A program made the position numbers and the translations under genes. Below, piece by piece: positions 24,504 to 37,891 of a DNA stretch of 64,000 bases. The stretch is from Bradyrhizobium macuxiense (GTDB lineage Bacteria > Pseudomonadota > Alphaproteobacteria > Rhizobiales > Xanthobacteraceae), in contig NZ_VITY01000017.1 in NCBI RefSeq assembly GCF_007993935.1, positions 1-64,000 on the forward strand, read 5' to 3'. Position 1 is the first letter of the stretch. Each line of letters starts with the position of its first letter. The notes beneath the pieces are model-generated. The model did no database searches, was not told where the DNA came from, and saw only the letters and a program-made list of their open reading frames with translations.

Positions 24504-26450
24504 TCAGGCATGCGACCGCTCGCGGGTTGCGCGCCTGAGCGCGTCGATGTCGATCGCCGAGGCGAGATGCTCGATCGAGACCGGCAGCCGCCGCTTCCAG
24601 TTCGGATGCTCGTAGACGGTGCCGGGGATGTTCGGCTGCTCGACGATGCCGAGCAGGTCCTCCATCGACACCGCCATCATCCGCGATCGCGTCCGCGCCA
24701 TGAAGCTCACCACCGAATAGAAATCGTTTTGGTGGATGTCGTGCCGGCGCAGCACGTCGTCGAGATGGCCGAGCGCATCCCAGCGCCCCTGGTCCGTCTC
24801 GCCGGGATCGATCCCGAGCGCGCGCTTGGTCTTGAGGTCGCTGAACGAGCGCCAGCCTGCATAGGTCGAGAGGTCGTGGGTGTTGAAGGTGACCAGCGCA
24901 TTCGGCAGATAATAGTCGGCGTTGCGGAACGCGCCCTGGTCGTCGGTCTCGAACATCATCACGAGATAGGACCAGATGCCCCAGCCGTTCATCTGCTCGC
25001 GGAAACCAGGCGGCACGGTGCCGAGGTCCTCGCCGATCACGACGCAGCGGCTCGCTGCGCTCTCCTGCGCGGTCGCCGCCAGCAGCGCCTCGAACGGCAT
25101 CAGCACATAGGCGCCGTTGGCCGGGCCGAAGCCGCGCGGCACGAGATAAAGCCGCTTCAGCCCGAAGGCGTGGTCGAGCCGGATCGCACCGGCGTGATGC
25201 ATCGAGGCGCGCAGCATCTGCCTGAACGGGTCGAACGAGCGCTGCTCGAGGCCCGCGGCGTTGAAGCCGGCAAGTCCCCAGTCCTGGCCCGCGGTGTTGA
25301 GCGGGTCCGGCGGCGCGCCGACGCCGAGATGGCGCGAGATCGCGACCTGCTCATTCCAGGCGTCGAAACCGTCCGACTGCACGCCGACAGCGACGTCGAG
25401 ATAAAGTCCGACCCGCATGCCGAGCTTGTGCGCGAGTGCCTGGCAGGCACCGAGCTGACGGTCCGCCGTCCATTGCACGAATTCGACGAACTCGACCTCG
25501 GCGGCGGTGTCGCGCGCCCGGTGCAATTTCGCGCAGGCCGCATCGTCGGGCTGCCGCCATTCATCCGGCCATTCCCACCACGGCGTGTTGAACTTGTGCC
25601 GCATCACCTCGAAGCAGGCGAAGCGCGACAGCAACGTGCCCTGCTCTTTGCGATAGGCCTCGAAATCCTGCCAGCGGCCGAGGCCGGGATTGGCCTTGAA
25701 GGCCGCGAAGGCCGCGCGCAGCGCCGGCCATTTCAGCGCCGCAACGCCAACATAGTCGACCATGTCGTTGCTGCGCAGATGCGCAAGCGCGGCCTGCGTC
25801 GCCGCATCGACGCGGAACTCGGGAATCTTCTCGACGTCGATATAGAGCGCGTTGAGGAACAGCCGGCTGTTCGGCGAATACGGACTGCAATCGCCGGGCC
25901 GATCGTCGAAGAGTGCATGCAGCGGATTGAGCCCGACGCCGTCGGCGCCGAGCCGATGCGCGAAGTCGAGCAAGCCCTCCAGATCGGTGAAGTCGCCGAT
26001 GCCCCAGTTGCGCGCGGACCGCACGCCGTAGAGCTGGACCGCGATCACCCAGCAGCGGTCGAACGCGCCGCCGAACGCGCCGTCCGGCGCCACCAACAGG
26101 GGCAGTTCCTCGCTGCCGGATGCGTCCTTGAGCTGCAACCGGTGCACGCCTTCGGGCAGGCCGGCCGGCCACGTCACGTTCCGCGCATGCGCCTCGCCCT
26201 GCGCAAGCACCGCGGCGCCATCGGTGAGCTTCCATTGCACCGGAAGCTGGGCTGCTTCCGAGAGCTGCGTTTGCCCGCCATGGCCGCCTCTGACGACCAC
26301 GGGATCGATGACGATCCGCCGCGGGGTGTGGGGCGGCAGCGCGGCGAGGATCGTCGTCAGCGCCTCGGGGGTTGTCACACGGCGGTGACCGCTACCATCG
26401 ATATACTCGGTCTGGATTCCCAGGGTCTGGGCTTTGGCGTAAAGGTCCAT
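24504..26450 (-). CDS. malQ: 4-alpha-glucanotransferase (amylomaltase)
   Basis: This 648-residue GH77 enzyme moves glucan segments between malto-oligosaccharides, releasing glucose. It has a GH77 N-terminal extension (residues 1 to about 130), then the barrel with LYGVRSARNWGIGDFTDL. Catalytic residues are visible: nucleophile D426 in RLDHAFG, acid/base E474 in IGEDLG, and the third acid in FNTHDLSTYAG. It would lengthen or trim short glucans made by debranching in this locus. It is transcribed away from glgE, sharing a divergent promoter region, with the GH15 gene downstream. Confidence 0.95.
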   Translation of the reverse strand: MDLYAKAQTLGIQTEYIDGSGHRRVTTPEALTTILAALPPHTPRRIVIDPVVVRGGHGGQTQLSEAAQLPVQWKLTDGAAVLAQGEAHARNVTWPAGLPEGVHRLQLKDASGSEELPLLVAPDGAFGGAFDRCWVIAVQLYGVRSARNWGIGDFTDLEGLLDFAHRLGADGVGLNPLHALFDDRPGDCSPYSPNSRLFLNALYIDVEKIPEFRVDAATQAALAHLRSNDMVDYVGVAALKWPALRAAFAAFKANPGLGRWQDFEAYRKEQGTLLSRFACFEVMRHKFNTPWWEWPDEWRQPDDAACAKLHRARDTAAEVEFVEFVQWTADRQLGACQALAHKLGMRVGLYLDVAVGVQSDGFDAWNEQVAISRHLGVGAPPDPLNTAGQDWGLAGFNAAGLEQRSFDPFRQMLRASMHHAGAIRLDHAFGLKRLYLVPRGFGPANGAYVLMPFEALLAATAQESAASRCVVIGEDLGTVPPGFREQMNGWGIWSYLVMMFETDDQGAFRNADYYLPNALVTFNTHDLSTYAGWRSFSDLKTKRALGIDPGETDQGRWDALGHLDDVLRRHDIHQNDFYSVVSFMARTRSRMMAVSMEDLLGIVEQPNIPGTVYEHPNWKRRLPVSIEHLASAIDIDALRRATRERSHA

Positions 26451-26653
26451 TCGGCACGCTGCCTGCTCGCAACGGTATTGGGATCGTTGCTAAATTGTAC
26501 AGATACGGGAAAGGGATAGTTGATGTTCAACGCTCTACCCTATCCGGCGTTCCCACCGGGAACCATTGCCCGGCGAGCGGCTTTCTATATGGGTCTGGCG
26601 CGCCTCCTTCCCGGCGCCAGGACGTCATTTGCAGTTTCAATGGCGGCATCACC
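26451..26653. promoter_or_regulatory. Divergent malQ / glgE promoter region with a 44-codon ORF
   Basis: This gap must hold the promoters for leftward malQ-GH15 and the rightward glgE-to-treY operon. Within it, 26523-26657 reads as a 44-codon frame starting ATG after GGAAAGGG and ending in TGA that overlaps the GTG start of glgE (GTGA). No -10/-35 pair could be fixed with confidence. Confidence 0.5.
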
Positions 26654-26657
26654 GTGA
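26523..26657 (+). CDS. Putative 44-residue leader ORF coupled to glgE
   Basis: The frame reads MFNALPYPAFPPGTIARRAA and ends AVSMAASP. A strong ribosome site GGAAAGGG lies 7 bases upstream of its ATG, whereas the glgE GTG has no good site of its own. Its TGA overlaps the glgE GTG by two bases, the arrangement of translational coupling. The peptide has no recognised domain, so it may be a leader whose translation loads ribosomes onto glgE, or simply a chance frame. Confidence 0.4.
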   Translation: MFNALPYPAFPPGTIARRAAFYMGLARLLPGARTSFAVSMAASP

Positions 26658-28603
26658 ACAAAACCCTCCGGCCTGTCGAGAGTGCCCATGGCACTTTTCA
26701 TATCACCGATGTCTATCCGTCGGTTGATGGCGGCCGCTTTCCGGTCAAGCGCATCGCGGGCGAACCGGTCGAGGTGTGGGCCGACATCTACCGGGACGGA
26801 CATGATGTGATATCAGCGGCATTGGTGTGGCGGCGCGAAGGCGACGACGCGTGGCAATCCGCGCCAATGACGCTGCACAGCAATGACCGCTGGGGCGGCG
26901 CCTTCGTGCCCGACCGGCCCGGCCGCTACAGCTTCGCGATCGAAGCCTGGACCGATGACTTCGCCAGCTGGCGGCATCGCTTCGAGCAGAAGCAGCGCGA
27001 CGGCGGCGATCACGCGCTGGACGCGCTCGAAGGCGCCGGCCTGCTGACCCAGGCGCAGGCCGGAGGGCTTGCCGCGGCTGCCGTCATCATCAGGCAGTGC
27101 GAGATCTTTCTACAGAGCGGCGAGCCGGGCGCGCTGCTGGCGCCCGAATTGCGCGAGGCGATGGCCGGCAGCCAGTTTCGCGGCGACCTGATGCGGTCAC
27201 CGCTCTATCCCCTGACCGCCGACCGTCCGCGGGCGCGCAGCGGCGCCTGGTACCAGATGTTTCCGCGCAGTCAGGGCCGGACACCAGGCGCGCACGCGAC
27301 CTTCAACGATTGCATCGCGCGGCTTCCCGATATCGCCGCGATGGGCTTTGACGTCGTGCTGCTGGCGCCGATCCACCCGATCGGGCGGACACATCGCAAG
27401 GGCCGCAATAACGCCGCCATCGCGCATGCCGGCGATCCCGGGAGCCCGTATGCGATCGGCGCGGCCGAGGGCGGCCACGATGCCGTGCATCCACAGCTCG
27501 GCACGCTCGACGATTTTCGTGCCTTCGTGGCGGCATGCCAGGCGCACGGCATGGAGGTCGCGCTCGATTTCGCCGTGCAGTGCTCGCCCGATCATCCCTG
27601 GCTGACCGAGCATCCACAGTGGTTCAAGCGGCGCCCGGACGGCTCGATGCGCGCAGCCGAACATCCGCCGCAACGCTGGGATGACGTCGTCAATCCGGAT
27701 TTCGGATCCGAGGATGCCGCTGCACTGTGGCGCGCGCTGCGCGATGTCGTGCTGTTCTGGGTCGAGCAGGGCGTCAAGATCTTCCGGGTCGACAACCCAC
27801 ACACCAAGCCGTTGGCATTCTGGGAATGGCTGATCCGCGAGGTGCAGGATCGCGATGCCGAGGTGCTGTTCGTGTCCGAGGCTTTCGCGCGGCCGAAACT
27901 GATGAAGGGTCTCGCCAAGCTCGGCTTCACGCAATCCTATACATACTTCACCTGGCGCACGCAGCGCGCCGAGCTCGAACAGTATCTCGGCGAGTTGACC
28001 TCGTATCCCGAGCGTGACTTCTTTCGGCCGAATTTCTTCGTCAACACACCGGACATCCTGCCCTTCCACCTGCAAAGCGGCGAATCCTGGATGTTCAAGT
28101 CGCGTCTCGCGCTAGCCGCGACGCTTTCAAGCAGCTATGGCATCTATAGCGGCTTCGAGCTGCGCGAGCACGCGCCGGTGCCCGGCCGCGAGGAATACCT
28201 CAACTCCGAGAAGTACGAGATCAGGGTGCGCGACTGGGACGAGCACGGGAACATCAAGCCCTATATCGCAACGCTCAACCGGATCAGGCGCGGCAATCCG
28301 GCCCTGCAACAATTCGCCGATTTGCGCTTTATCAATGTCGATGACGGCGGCGTGATCGGCTTCGTCAAGGAGGCGGCCGATCAGGGCAATGTGATCGCGG
28401 CCGCGATTGCATTGTCGTCGGAGCCGCGCGAGGTCTGGCTTCCGCTCGGCGACGTCATGGTCGGCCGCGGCGATGCCCGCCGCCCCGTCACGGAACTGGA
28501 AGACCTTGTCACCGGCGAGCGCCACGCGCTCGAATGGGGAGGCATCCGCCTGCGTCTCGATCCTGCGCGCGATCCCGCGTTGCTGTTGCGCTGTGTCGCC
28601 TGA
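26654..28603 (+). CDS. glgE: Alpha-1,4-glucan:maltose-1-phosphate maltosyltransferase
   Basis: The 649-residue GH13 enzyme transfers maltose from maltose-1-phosphate to growing alpha-1,4-glucan. Its N-terminal domain (ITDVYPSVDGGRFPVKRIAG) is the GlgE hallmark. In the barrel, the nucleophile is D380 in FRVDNPHTKP and the acid/base E409 in FVSEAFARP, matching the known GlgE residues, and the C-terminal part holds EYLNSEKYEIR. The GTG at 26654 gives the family's usual length and N-terminus; upstream in-frame codons are not protein-like. It is first in a run with treS-mak 10 bases downstream, whose maltokinase half makes its substrate. Confidence 0.93.
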   Translation: MNKTLRPVESAHGTFHITDVYPSVDGGRFPVKRIAGEPVEVWADIYRDGHDVISAALVWRREGDDAWQSAPMTLHSNDRWGGAFVPDRPGRYSFAIEAWTDDFASWRHRFEQKQRDGGDHALDALEGAGLLTQAQAGGLAAAAVIIRQCEIFLQSGEPGALLAPELREAMAGSQFRGDLMRSPLYPLTADRPRARSGAWYQMFPRSQGRTPGAHATFNDCIARLPDIAAMGFDVVLLAPIHPIGRTHRKGRNNAAIAHAGDPGSPYAIGAAEGGHDAVHPQLGTLDDFRAFVAACQAHGMEVALDFAVQCSPDHPWLTEHPQWFKRRPDGSMRAAEHPPQRWDDVVNPDFGSEDAAALWRALRDVVLFWVEQGVKIFRVDNPHTKPLAFWEWLIREVQDRDAEVLFVSEAFARPKLMKGLAKLGFTQSYTYFTWRTQRAELEQYLGELTSYPERDFFRPNFFVNTPDILPFHLQSGESWMFKSRLALAATLSSSYGIYSGFELREHAPVPGREEYLNSEKYEIRVRDWDEHGNIKPYIATLNRIRRGNPALQQFADLRFINVDDGGVIGFVKEAADQGNVIAAAIALSSEPREVWLPLGDVMVGRGDARRPVTELEDLVTGERHALEWGGIRLRLDPARDPALLLRCVA

Positions 28604-28613
28604 AGGAGCCGTC

Positions 28614-31915
<3,302 letters not shown>

Positions 31916-31919
<4 letters not shown>

Positions 31920-34063
31920 GCAAACTGCCCGCCGAGGCCTATGCCATCATCGAGGGCCGCCACTCCGATCCGTTCCACTATCTCGGGCTCCATACCGAGG
32001 GGGATCGCAACGTGGTGCGCGCCTTCCTGCCCGATGCCGCCAATGTCGAGGCGATCGGCGAGCATGGCGAGACGGCGCCGCTGGCGCGGATCCACGACGC
32101 CGGTCTGTTTGCAGGTCCGCTGCCGAACGGCTCGACGCGCTACCAGCTCCGCGCCCGGTTCGGCGACAATGTCGTCGAACTGGAGGACGCCTACCGCTTT
32201 CCGCCGATCCTGAGCGATTTCGATCTCTATCTGCTCGGCGAAGGCACCCATCAGCGGGTGTACGATACGCTAGGTGCGCATCCGATGACGCTCGACGGCG
32301 TCGACGGCATCGGCTTCGTGGTGCTGGCGCCGAACGCGCGGCGGGTCAGCGTGGTCGGCGACTTCAATTTCTGGGACGGACGGCGGCATCCGATGCGGGT
32401 GCGCGGCCCGGGCTATTGGGAGCTGTTCATCCCGCGGGCGCGGGTCGGCGATCATTACAAGTTCGAGATCATCGGGCGCAACGGCCAGCATCTGCCGCTG
32501 AAGTCCGATCCGCTGGCGTTCGCCGCCGAGGTGCGTCCGAAGACCGCCTCGATCGTGATCGATGAGCGCAGGATCCCGCACCCGCGCCCGGCGCCCGATC
32601 GCGTCAACGCGCTGAGCTCGCCGATGTCGATCTACGAGGTCCATCTCGGCTCGTGGCGGCGCAAGGGCCGCAATGAGTGGCTGACCTATCGCGAGATGGC
32701 GGAGCAGCTGCCGGCCTATGCCAGCGACATGGGTTTTACCCATGTCGAATTCCTGCCCATATCAGAGCATCCGTTCGACGGCTCCTGGGGCTACCAGCCG
32801 ACCGGCATGTTCGCCCCGACCAGCCGGTTCGGATCGCCCGACGATTTCGCGGCGCTGATCGACGCCTGCCACGGCGCCGGCCTCGCCGTGCTGCTCGACT
32901 GGGTCCCCGGACATTTCCCCGACGATCCGCATGGCCTCGGTAATTTCGACGGCACCGCGCTCTACGAGCACTCCAATCCGCTGCAGGGCCGGCACCTCGA
33001 TTGGGGCACGCTGATCTACAATTACGGGCGTACCGAGGTCACCAACTTCCTGGTGTCGAACGCACTGTTCTGGCTCGATCGCTACGGCATCGACGGGCTG
33101 CGCGTCGATGCCGTCGCCTCGATGCTCTATCTCGACTACAGCCGTCCCGCGGGCGGCTGGATTCCGAACAAATATGGCGGCCGCGAAAACATCGAGGCGA
33201 TCGACTTCCTGCGCCGCTTCAACACCGAGCTGTTCGCGCATTTCCCGCAGGCAACGACCGCCGCGGAGGAATCCACCGCATGGCCGCAGGTGTCGCGTCC
33301 GGTCGAATATGGCGGGCTCGGCTTCGGCTACAAGTGGAACATGGGCTGGATGCACGACACGCTGAAATACATCGGCAAGGATCCCATCCACCGCAAATAC
33401 CATCACGGCGACATCCTGTTCGGCCTGCACTACGCCTTCTCGGAGAACTTCATCCTGCCGCTGTCCCACGACGAGGTCGTGCACGGCAAGCGCTCGATCC
33501 TCGGCCGCATGCCCGGTGACGACTGGCAGCGCTTTGCCAATTTGCGCGCCTATTACAGCTTCATGTTCGGCCACCCCGGCAAGAAGCTGATGTTCATGGG
33601 CTGCGAGTTCGGCCAGGAGCGCGAGTGGAATCACGACTACTCGATCGACTGGCATCTGCTGCAACAACCGCGGCACAGTGGCATCCAGAACCTGGTCCGC
33701 GACCTCAATCGTCTCTATCGCGCGCTGCCGGCGCTGCATGAGCTAGACTGCGACCAGGCCGGCTTCGAATGGGTCGTCACGGACGATGCCAACAACAACG
33801 TGTTCGCCTGGATCCGCAAGGGCAATGATGCGCGCGCCCGCTGCCTCGTGATCACGAACTTCTCGCCCAACGTCTATCGCAACTATCGCGTCCGCGTGCC
33901 GTTCGCGGGCAAGTGGCACGAGGTGTTCAACTCGGATTCCGCGCATTACGGCGGCACCAATGTCGGCAACATCGGCGAAGTGCGCGCCTCGGAAGACGCC
34001 ACGCCGGAACTGAGCCTGACCATCCCGCCGCTGGCTGCGATCTTCCTCGTACCGGAAAGCTGA
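31916..34063 (+). CDS. glgB: 1,4-alpha-glucan branching enzyme
   Basis: The 715-residue GH13 enzyme forms alpha-1,6 branches in glycogen. It has the N-terminal GlgB extension (DPFHYLGLHTE), a CBM48 domain near 120-210 (FVVLAPNARRVSVVGDFNFW), and the barrel with nucleophile D398 in GLRVDAVASM, acid/base E451 in AEESTAWP and PLSHDEVVHGKRS. The C-terminal all-beta domain ends the chain. It overlaps treS-mak by four bases and so is translationally coupled to it, matching its role in branching the glucan GlgE extends. Confidence 0.97.
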
Positions 34064-34066
34064 TTC

Positions 34067-36139
34067 ATGCGACTGACCGGGGGAACCTCCGCACGGCTCG
34101 GTGCAAGCTGGGACGGCAGAGGCACCAATTTTGCGTTGTTCTCGGCCAATGCGGAGAAGGTGGAGCTGTGCCTGTTCGACGGCCAGGGCCGCCGCGAGCT
34201 TGAGCGGATCGAGATGCCGGAGCGCACCGAGGACGTCTGGCACTGCTATCTCAACGACGTCTCGCCGGGCCAGCTTTACGGCTACCGCGTCTACGGGCCC
34301 TACGCGCCGGAGCGCGGCCACCGCTTCAACGCCAACAAGCTGTTGCTCGATCCCTACGCCAAGCGGCTCGCCGGCCGGCTGGTGTGGAGCGACGCCCATT
34401 TCGCCTATCGCACCGGCAGCGCGCGCGAGGACCTCTCCTTTGACCGGCGCGACAATGCCCGCGGCATGCCGAAGGCTGTCGTGGTCGACGAGACCTTCAA
34501 CTGGGGCCGCCGCGAGATCCGGCCGCATATTCCTTGGGCCGACACCATCATCTACGAGGCCCACGTCAAGGGCCTGACGCAGAAGCGCGAGGACGTGCCG
34601 CCGAATTTGCGCGGCACCTATGGTGGCCTGTCGTCGCCGGCGATGATCGACCACCTCAAGCGGCTCGGCGTCACCACCATCGAGCTGTTGCCGATCCACG
34701 GCTTGATCGACGACCGCGTGCTGGTCGAGAAGAAGCTCTCCAATTACTGGGGCTACAACACCATCGCGTTCTTCGCGCCGGAGGCGCGCTACGCCCAGGA
34801 CAATGCGCTGGACTCGTTTCGTACAACAGTCGCACGGCTGCACGATGCCGGCATCGAGGTGCTGCTCGACGTCGTCTACAACCACACCGCCGAGGGCAAC
34901 CATATGGGCCCGACGCTGTGCTTCCGCGGCATCGACAACGCCTCCTACTATTGGCTGAACCGCGAGAACCCGCGCTTCTATGACGACTTCACCGGCTGCG
35001 GCAGCTCGGTCAACCTCACCCATCCGCGCGTGCTGCAGATGGTGATGGATTCGTTGCGCTACTGGGTCGAGGTCTGCCATGTCGACGGTTTCCGCTTCGA
35101 TCTCGCCACCACCCTGGCGCGTGGGCCGAACGGGTTCGATCGCAACCATCCCTTCCTCACCGCGATCCGCCAGGACCCGGTGCTGGCGACCGCCAAGATG
35201 GTGGCCGAGCCCTGGGACCTCGGCCTCGGCGGTTACCAGGTCGGCGCGTTTCCGTCGCAATGGTCGGAGTGGAATGACCGCTATCGCAGCGCGATGCGGC
35301 GCTATTGGAGCGGCGAAGGCAGCCTGATCGGCGACATCTCCGGCCGCATGACCGCCTCCTCGGATCTGTTTCATCACGACAACCGCGCGACCCGCGCCAG
35401 CGTCAATCACATCACCGTGCATGACGGCTTCACGCTCGCCGACCTCTTCAGTTACAACGAGAAGCACAACGAGGCCAATGGCGAAGACAATCGCGACGGC
35501 TCCAACGACAATCACAGCAACAATTGCGGCCACGAAGGCCCGACCGACGATCCCACGATCATCGCGCTGCGCCGGCAGCTCAGGAAGAACGCGCTGGCCT
35601 GCCTGCTGCTCGCACAGGGCACGCCGCTGATCCTCGCCGGCGACGAGGTCGCCAACACGCAAGGAGGCAACAACAACGCCTATTGCCAAGACAATGAGAC
35701 CGGCTGGATCGGCTGGGACAACCTCGGCACCGACGATGACGCCATTGATTTCATCGGCCATCTCACCGCGCTGCGCCAGCGCTTCGGGCAGATCCGCTGC
35801 CAGAGCTGGCTCGACGGCCGCCGCACCGATGGCAGCTATGGCGTGCTCTGGCTGACGCCGGCAGCGGAGGAGATGAAGGAATCCGACTGGAAATTCCCCG
35901 AGAGCCGGTTCCTCGCCTACGTGCTGGGGCCGATGGAACAAGGGCAGGCGCCGATCTTTATCGTGCTCAATGCCGCGCCGCAGGAGATCGTATTCAGGAT
36001 GCCGAGGATGGCGGAATACAATAGCTGGCAGCAGGTCTTGAACACGACCAAGGCGGAGCAGACAGGCGAGTTCATCGTATCCGGCGCTGACGCCACCGCA
36101 CCGCCGCGTTCGGTGCTGGCATTTGCAGGCTCCGCATGA
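34067..36139 (+). CDS. glgX: Glycogen debranching enzyme
   Basis: This 690-residue GH13 isoamylase-type enzyme cuts alpha-1,6 branches from glycogen, releasing linear malto-oligosaccharides. It starts with a CBM48 domain (GASWDGRGTNFALFSANAEKV) and has nucleophile D345 in DGFRFDLATT, acid/base E381 in VAEPWDLG and the GlgX pattern FSYNEKHNEANGEDNRDG. It begins 3 bases after glgB and overlaps treZ by four bases. Linear chains it frees are the substrates of TreY, encoded two genes downstream. Confidence 0.96.
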   Translation: MRLTGGTSARLGASWDGRGTNFALFSANAEKVELCLFDGQGRRELERIEMPERTEDVWHCYLNDVSPGQLYGYRVYGPYAPERGHRFNANKLLLDPYAKRLAGRLVWSDAHFAYRTGSAREDLSFDRRDNARGMPKAVVVDETFNWGRREIRPHIPWADTIIYEAHVKGLTQKREDVPPNLRGTYGGLSSPAMIDHLKRLGVTTIELLPIHGLIDDRVLVEKKLSNYWGYNTIAFFAPEARYAQDNALDSFRTTVARLHDAGIEVLLDVVYNHTAEGNHMGPTLCFRGIDNASYYWLNRENPRFYDDFTGCGSSVNLTHPRVLQMVMDSLRYWVEVCHVDGFRFDLATTLARGPNGFDRNHPFLTAIRQDPVLATAKMVAEPWDLGLGGYQVGAFPSQWSEWNDRYRSAMRRYWSGEGSLIGDISGRMTASSDLFHHDNRATRASVNHITVHDGFTLADLFSYNEKHNEANGEDNRDGSNDNHSNNCGHEGPTDDPTIIALRRQLRKNALACLLLAQGTPLILAGDEVANTQGGNNNAYCQDNETGWIGWDNLGTDDDAIDFIGHLTALRQRFGQIRCQSWLDGRRTDGSYGVLWLTPAAEEMKESDWKFPESRFLAYVLGPMEQGQAPIFIVLNAAPQEIVFRMPRMAEYNSWQQVLNTTKAEQTGEFIVSGADATAPPRSVLAFAGSA

Positions 36140-37887
36140 GCGCGCAGCATTTCGGACCCGAACTCACCGCTGATGGCGCGCGCTTCCGGCTCTGGGCGCC
36201 GGCGGCGAAGCGCGTCGACCTTCTGCTCGATAAGCCACATCCACTCACGCGCGATGCGGCCGGCTGGTACGTCGCCGAAATCCCGGGCGCACGCGCCGGT
36301 ACACGTTACAAATTCCGCATCGATGACGACGTCGACGTCCCCGACCCTGCCTCCGCCTTCCAGCCGGATGACGTGTTCGGCCCGAGCGAGGTGATCGATC
36401 ACACCGCCTTCAAATGGCGCGCGGCGGACTGGCGTGGACGTCCCTGGCATGAGGCCGTGATTCTCGAGGCCCATGTCGGCACCTTCACGCCGGAGGGCAC
36501 CTATCGCGCCATGATCGACAAGCTCGATCATCTGGTGGCAACCGGCATCACCGCGCTCGAACTGATGCCGCTGGCGGATTTCGCCGGCCGCCGCAACTGG
36601 GGCTATGACGGCGTGCTGTGGTACGCGCCCGACGGCGCCTACGGCCGGCCCGAAGACCTCAAGACCCTGATCGACGAGGCGCATCTGCGCGGGCTGATGG
36701 TGATGCTCGACGTGGTCTACAACCATTTCGGCCCCGAGGGGAATTATCTCGGCCGCTATGCGCCCGCCTTCTTCAGCGACGCGCACACGCCGTGGGGCAG
36801 CGCGATCGACTACCGCGTGCCCGAGGTGCGTGCGTTCGCGATCGGCAGCGTGGTGTCCTGGCTGCGCGACTATCGCTTCGACGGGTTGCGGTTCGACGCG
36901 GTCAACACCATCGTCGAAGCCGGCGAGGTCTCCATCCTGCACGACTTCAGCAAGGCCGCAGGCCAGCTCGCCACCGAGACCGGCCGGCAGATCAACCTCG
37001 TGCTCGAGAACGGCGACAACATCGCAAGCCTGCTCGATGCCGCCGAGGACCCGCCGCATGGCAAATTCCGCGGCCAGTGGAACGACGATTATCACCACGC
37101 CTGGCACGTGCTGCTGACCGGAGAAAAGCAGGGCTACTACGGTGACTACCGGGCGCCGAAGCAGGACCTCGCGCGCGCGCTGTCGTCGGGCTACATCTAC
37201 CAGGGCGAAATCTCGGAGTTCTGGGGCGGCAAGGCCCGCGGCGAGCCGAGCGGCACGCTGCCGCCGATCTGCTTCATCAACTTCCTGCAAAATCACGACC
37301 AGATCGGCAACCGGCCGCTCGGCGACCGGCTCGAGAGCATCGCAAAGCCTGCGGCGATCGAGGCCGCGCTGGCGGTGACGCTGATCGCGCCGAACACGCC
37401 GATGCTGTTCATGGGCGAGGAATGGGGCGCGACGACGCCGTTCCCGTTCTTCTGCGATTTCAAGGGCGACCTCGCCAACGCGGTCCGCGCCGGACGGCGG
37501 CGCGAGTTCGCCTGGGCCTACGCCAAATATGGCGACGACATTCCCGACCCGCTCGCCGAGGAGACGGTGCGGTCGGCCGTGCTCGACTGGGCGGCGCTCG
37601 GCGACGATCCGGCGCGTACACGGTTGGCACTGGTGCGCAACCTGCTCGCCGTGCGGCGGCGCGAGATCACGCCGCGGCTGACCGGGGCGCGCTTCGGCGG
37701 CGACCGTGTCACGGGCGATCTCTTAAGCGCGCATTGGCAGATGGGCGACGGCCGTACGCTGTGGCTGACGGCCAATCTGTCGGATCGGGATATCGGCGGC
37801 GTGACGGAACCGAAGGGAACTGCGATCTGGGGCGGCGCGTTGTCGGGCGACCTCCCCGGCTGGGCGGTGCGCTGGCACATCGGATAG
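36136..37887 (+). CDS. treZ: Malto-oligosyltrehalose trehalohydrolase
   Basis: The 583-residue GH13 enzyme cleaves trehalose from the end of malto-oligosyltrehalose. It shows the CBM48-like N-terminal domain (FGPELTADGARFRLWAP), EAHVGTFTPEGTY near 112, nucleophile D254 in GLRFDAVNTI, acid/base E291 in LVLENGDN and FLQNHDQIGNRPLG. Length is normal. It overlaps glgX by four bases and is followed 4 bases later by treY, its partner, so TreYZ is made from one message. Confidence 0.95.
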   Translation: MSAQHFGPELTADGARFRLWAPAAKRVDLLLDKPHPLTRDAAGWYVAEIPGARAGTRYKFRIDDDVDVPDPASAFQPDDVFGPSEVIDHTAFKWRAADWRGRPWHEAVILEAHVGTFTPEGTYRAMIDKLDHLVATGITALELMPLADFAGRRNWGYDGVLWYAPDGAYGRPEDLKTLIDEAHLRGLMVMLDVVYNHFGPEGNYLGRYAPAFFSDAHTPWGSAIDYRVPEVRAFAIGSVVSWLRDYRFDGLRFDAVNTIVEAGEVSILHDFSKAAGQLATETGRQINLVLENGDNIASLLDAAEDPPHGKFRGQWNDDYHHAWHVLLTGEKQGYYGDYRAPKQDLARALSSGYIYQGEISEFWGGKARGEPSGTLPPICFINFLQNHDQIGNRPLGDRLESIAKPAAIEAALAVTLIAPNTPMLFMGEEWGATTPFPFFCDFKGDLANAVRAGRRREFAWAYAKYGDDIPDPLAEETVRSAVLDWAALGDDPARTRLALVRNLLAVRRREITPRLTGARFGGDRVTGDLLSAHWQMGDGRTLWLTANLSDRDIGGVTEPKGTAIWGGALSGDLPGWAVRWHIG

Positions 37888-37891
37888 CACA

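Noticed and set aside
24501..26519. 672-codon plus-strand frame opposite malQ
   Set aside because: Antisense shadow of a GH77 gene whose catalytic residues are all visible; the frame itself has no recognisable domain.
33743..35941. 732-codon minus-strand frame opposite glgB and glgX
   Set aside because: Antisense shadow with no domain; both sense genes carry complete active sites.
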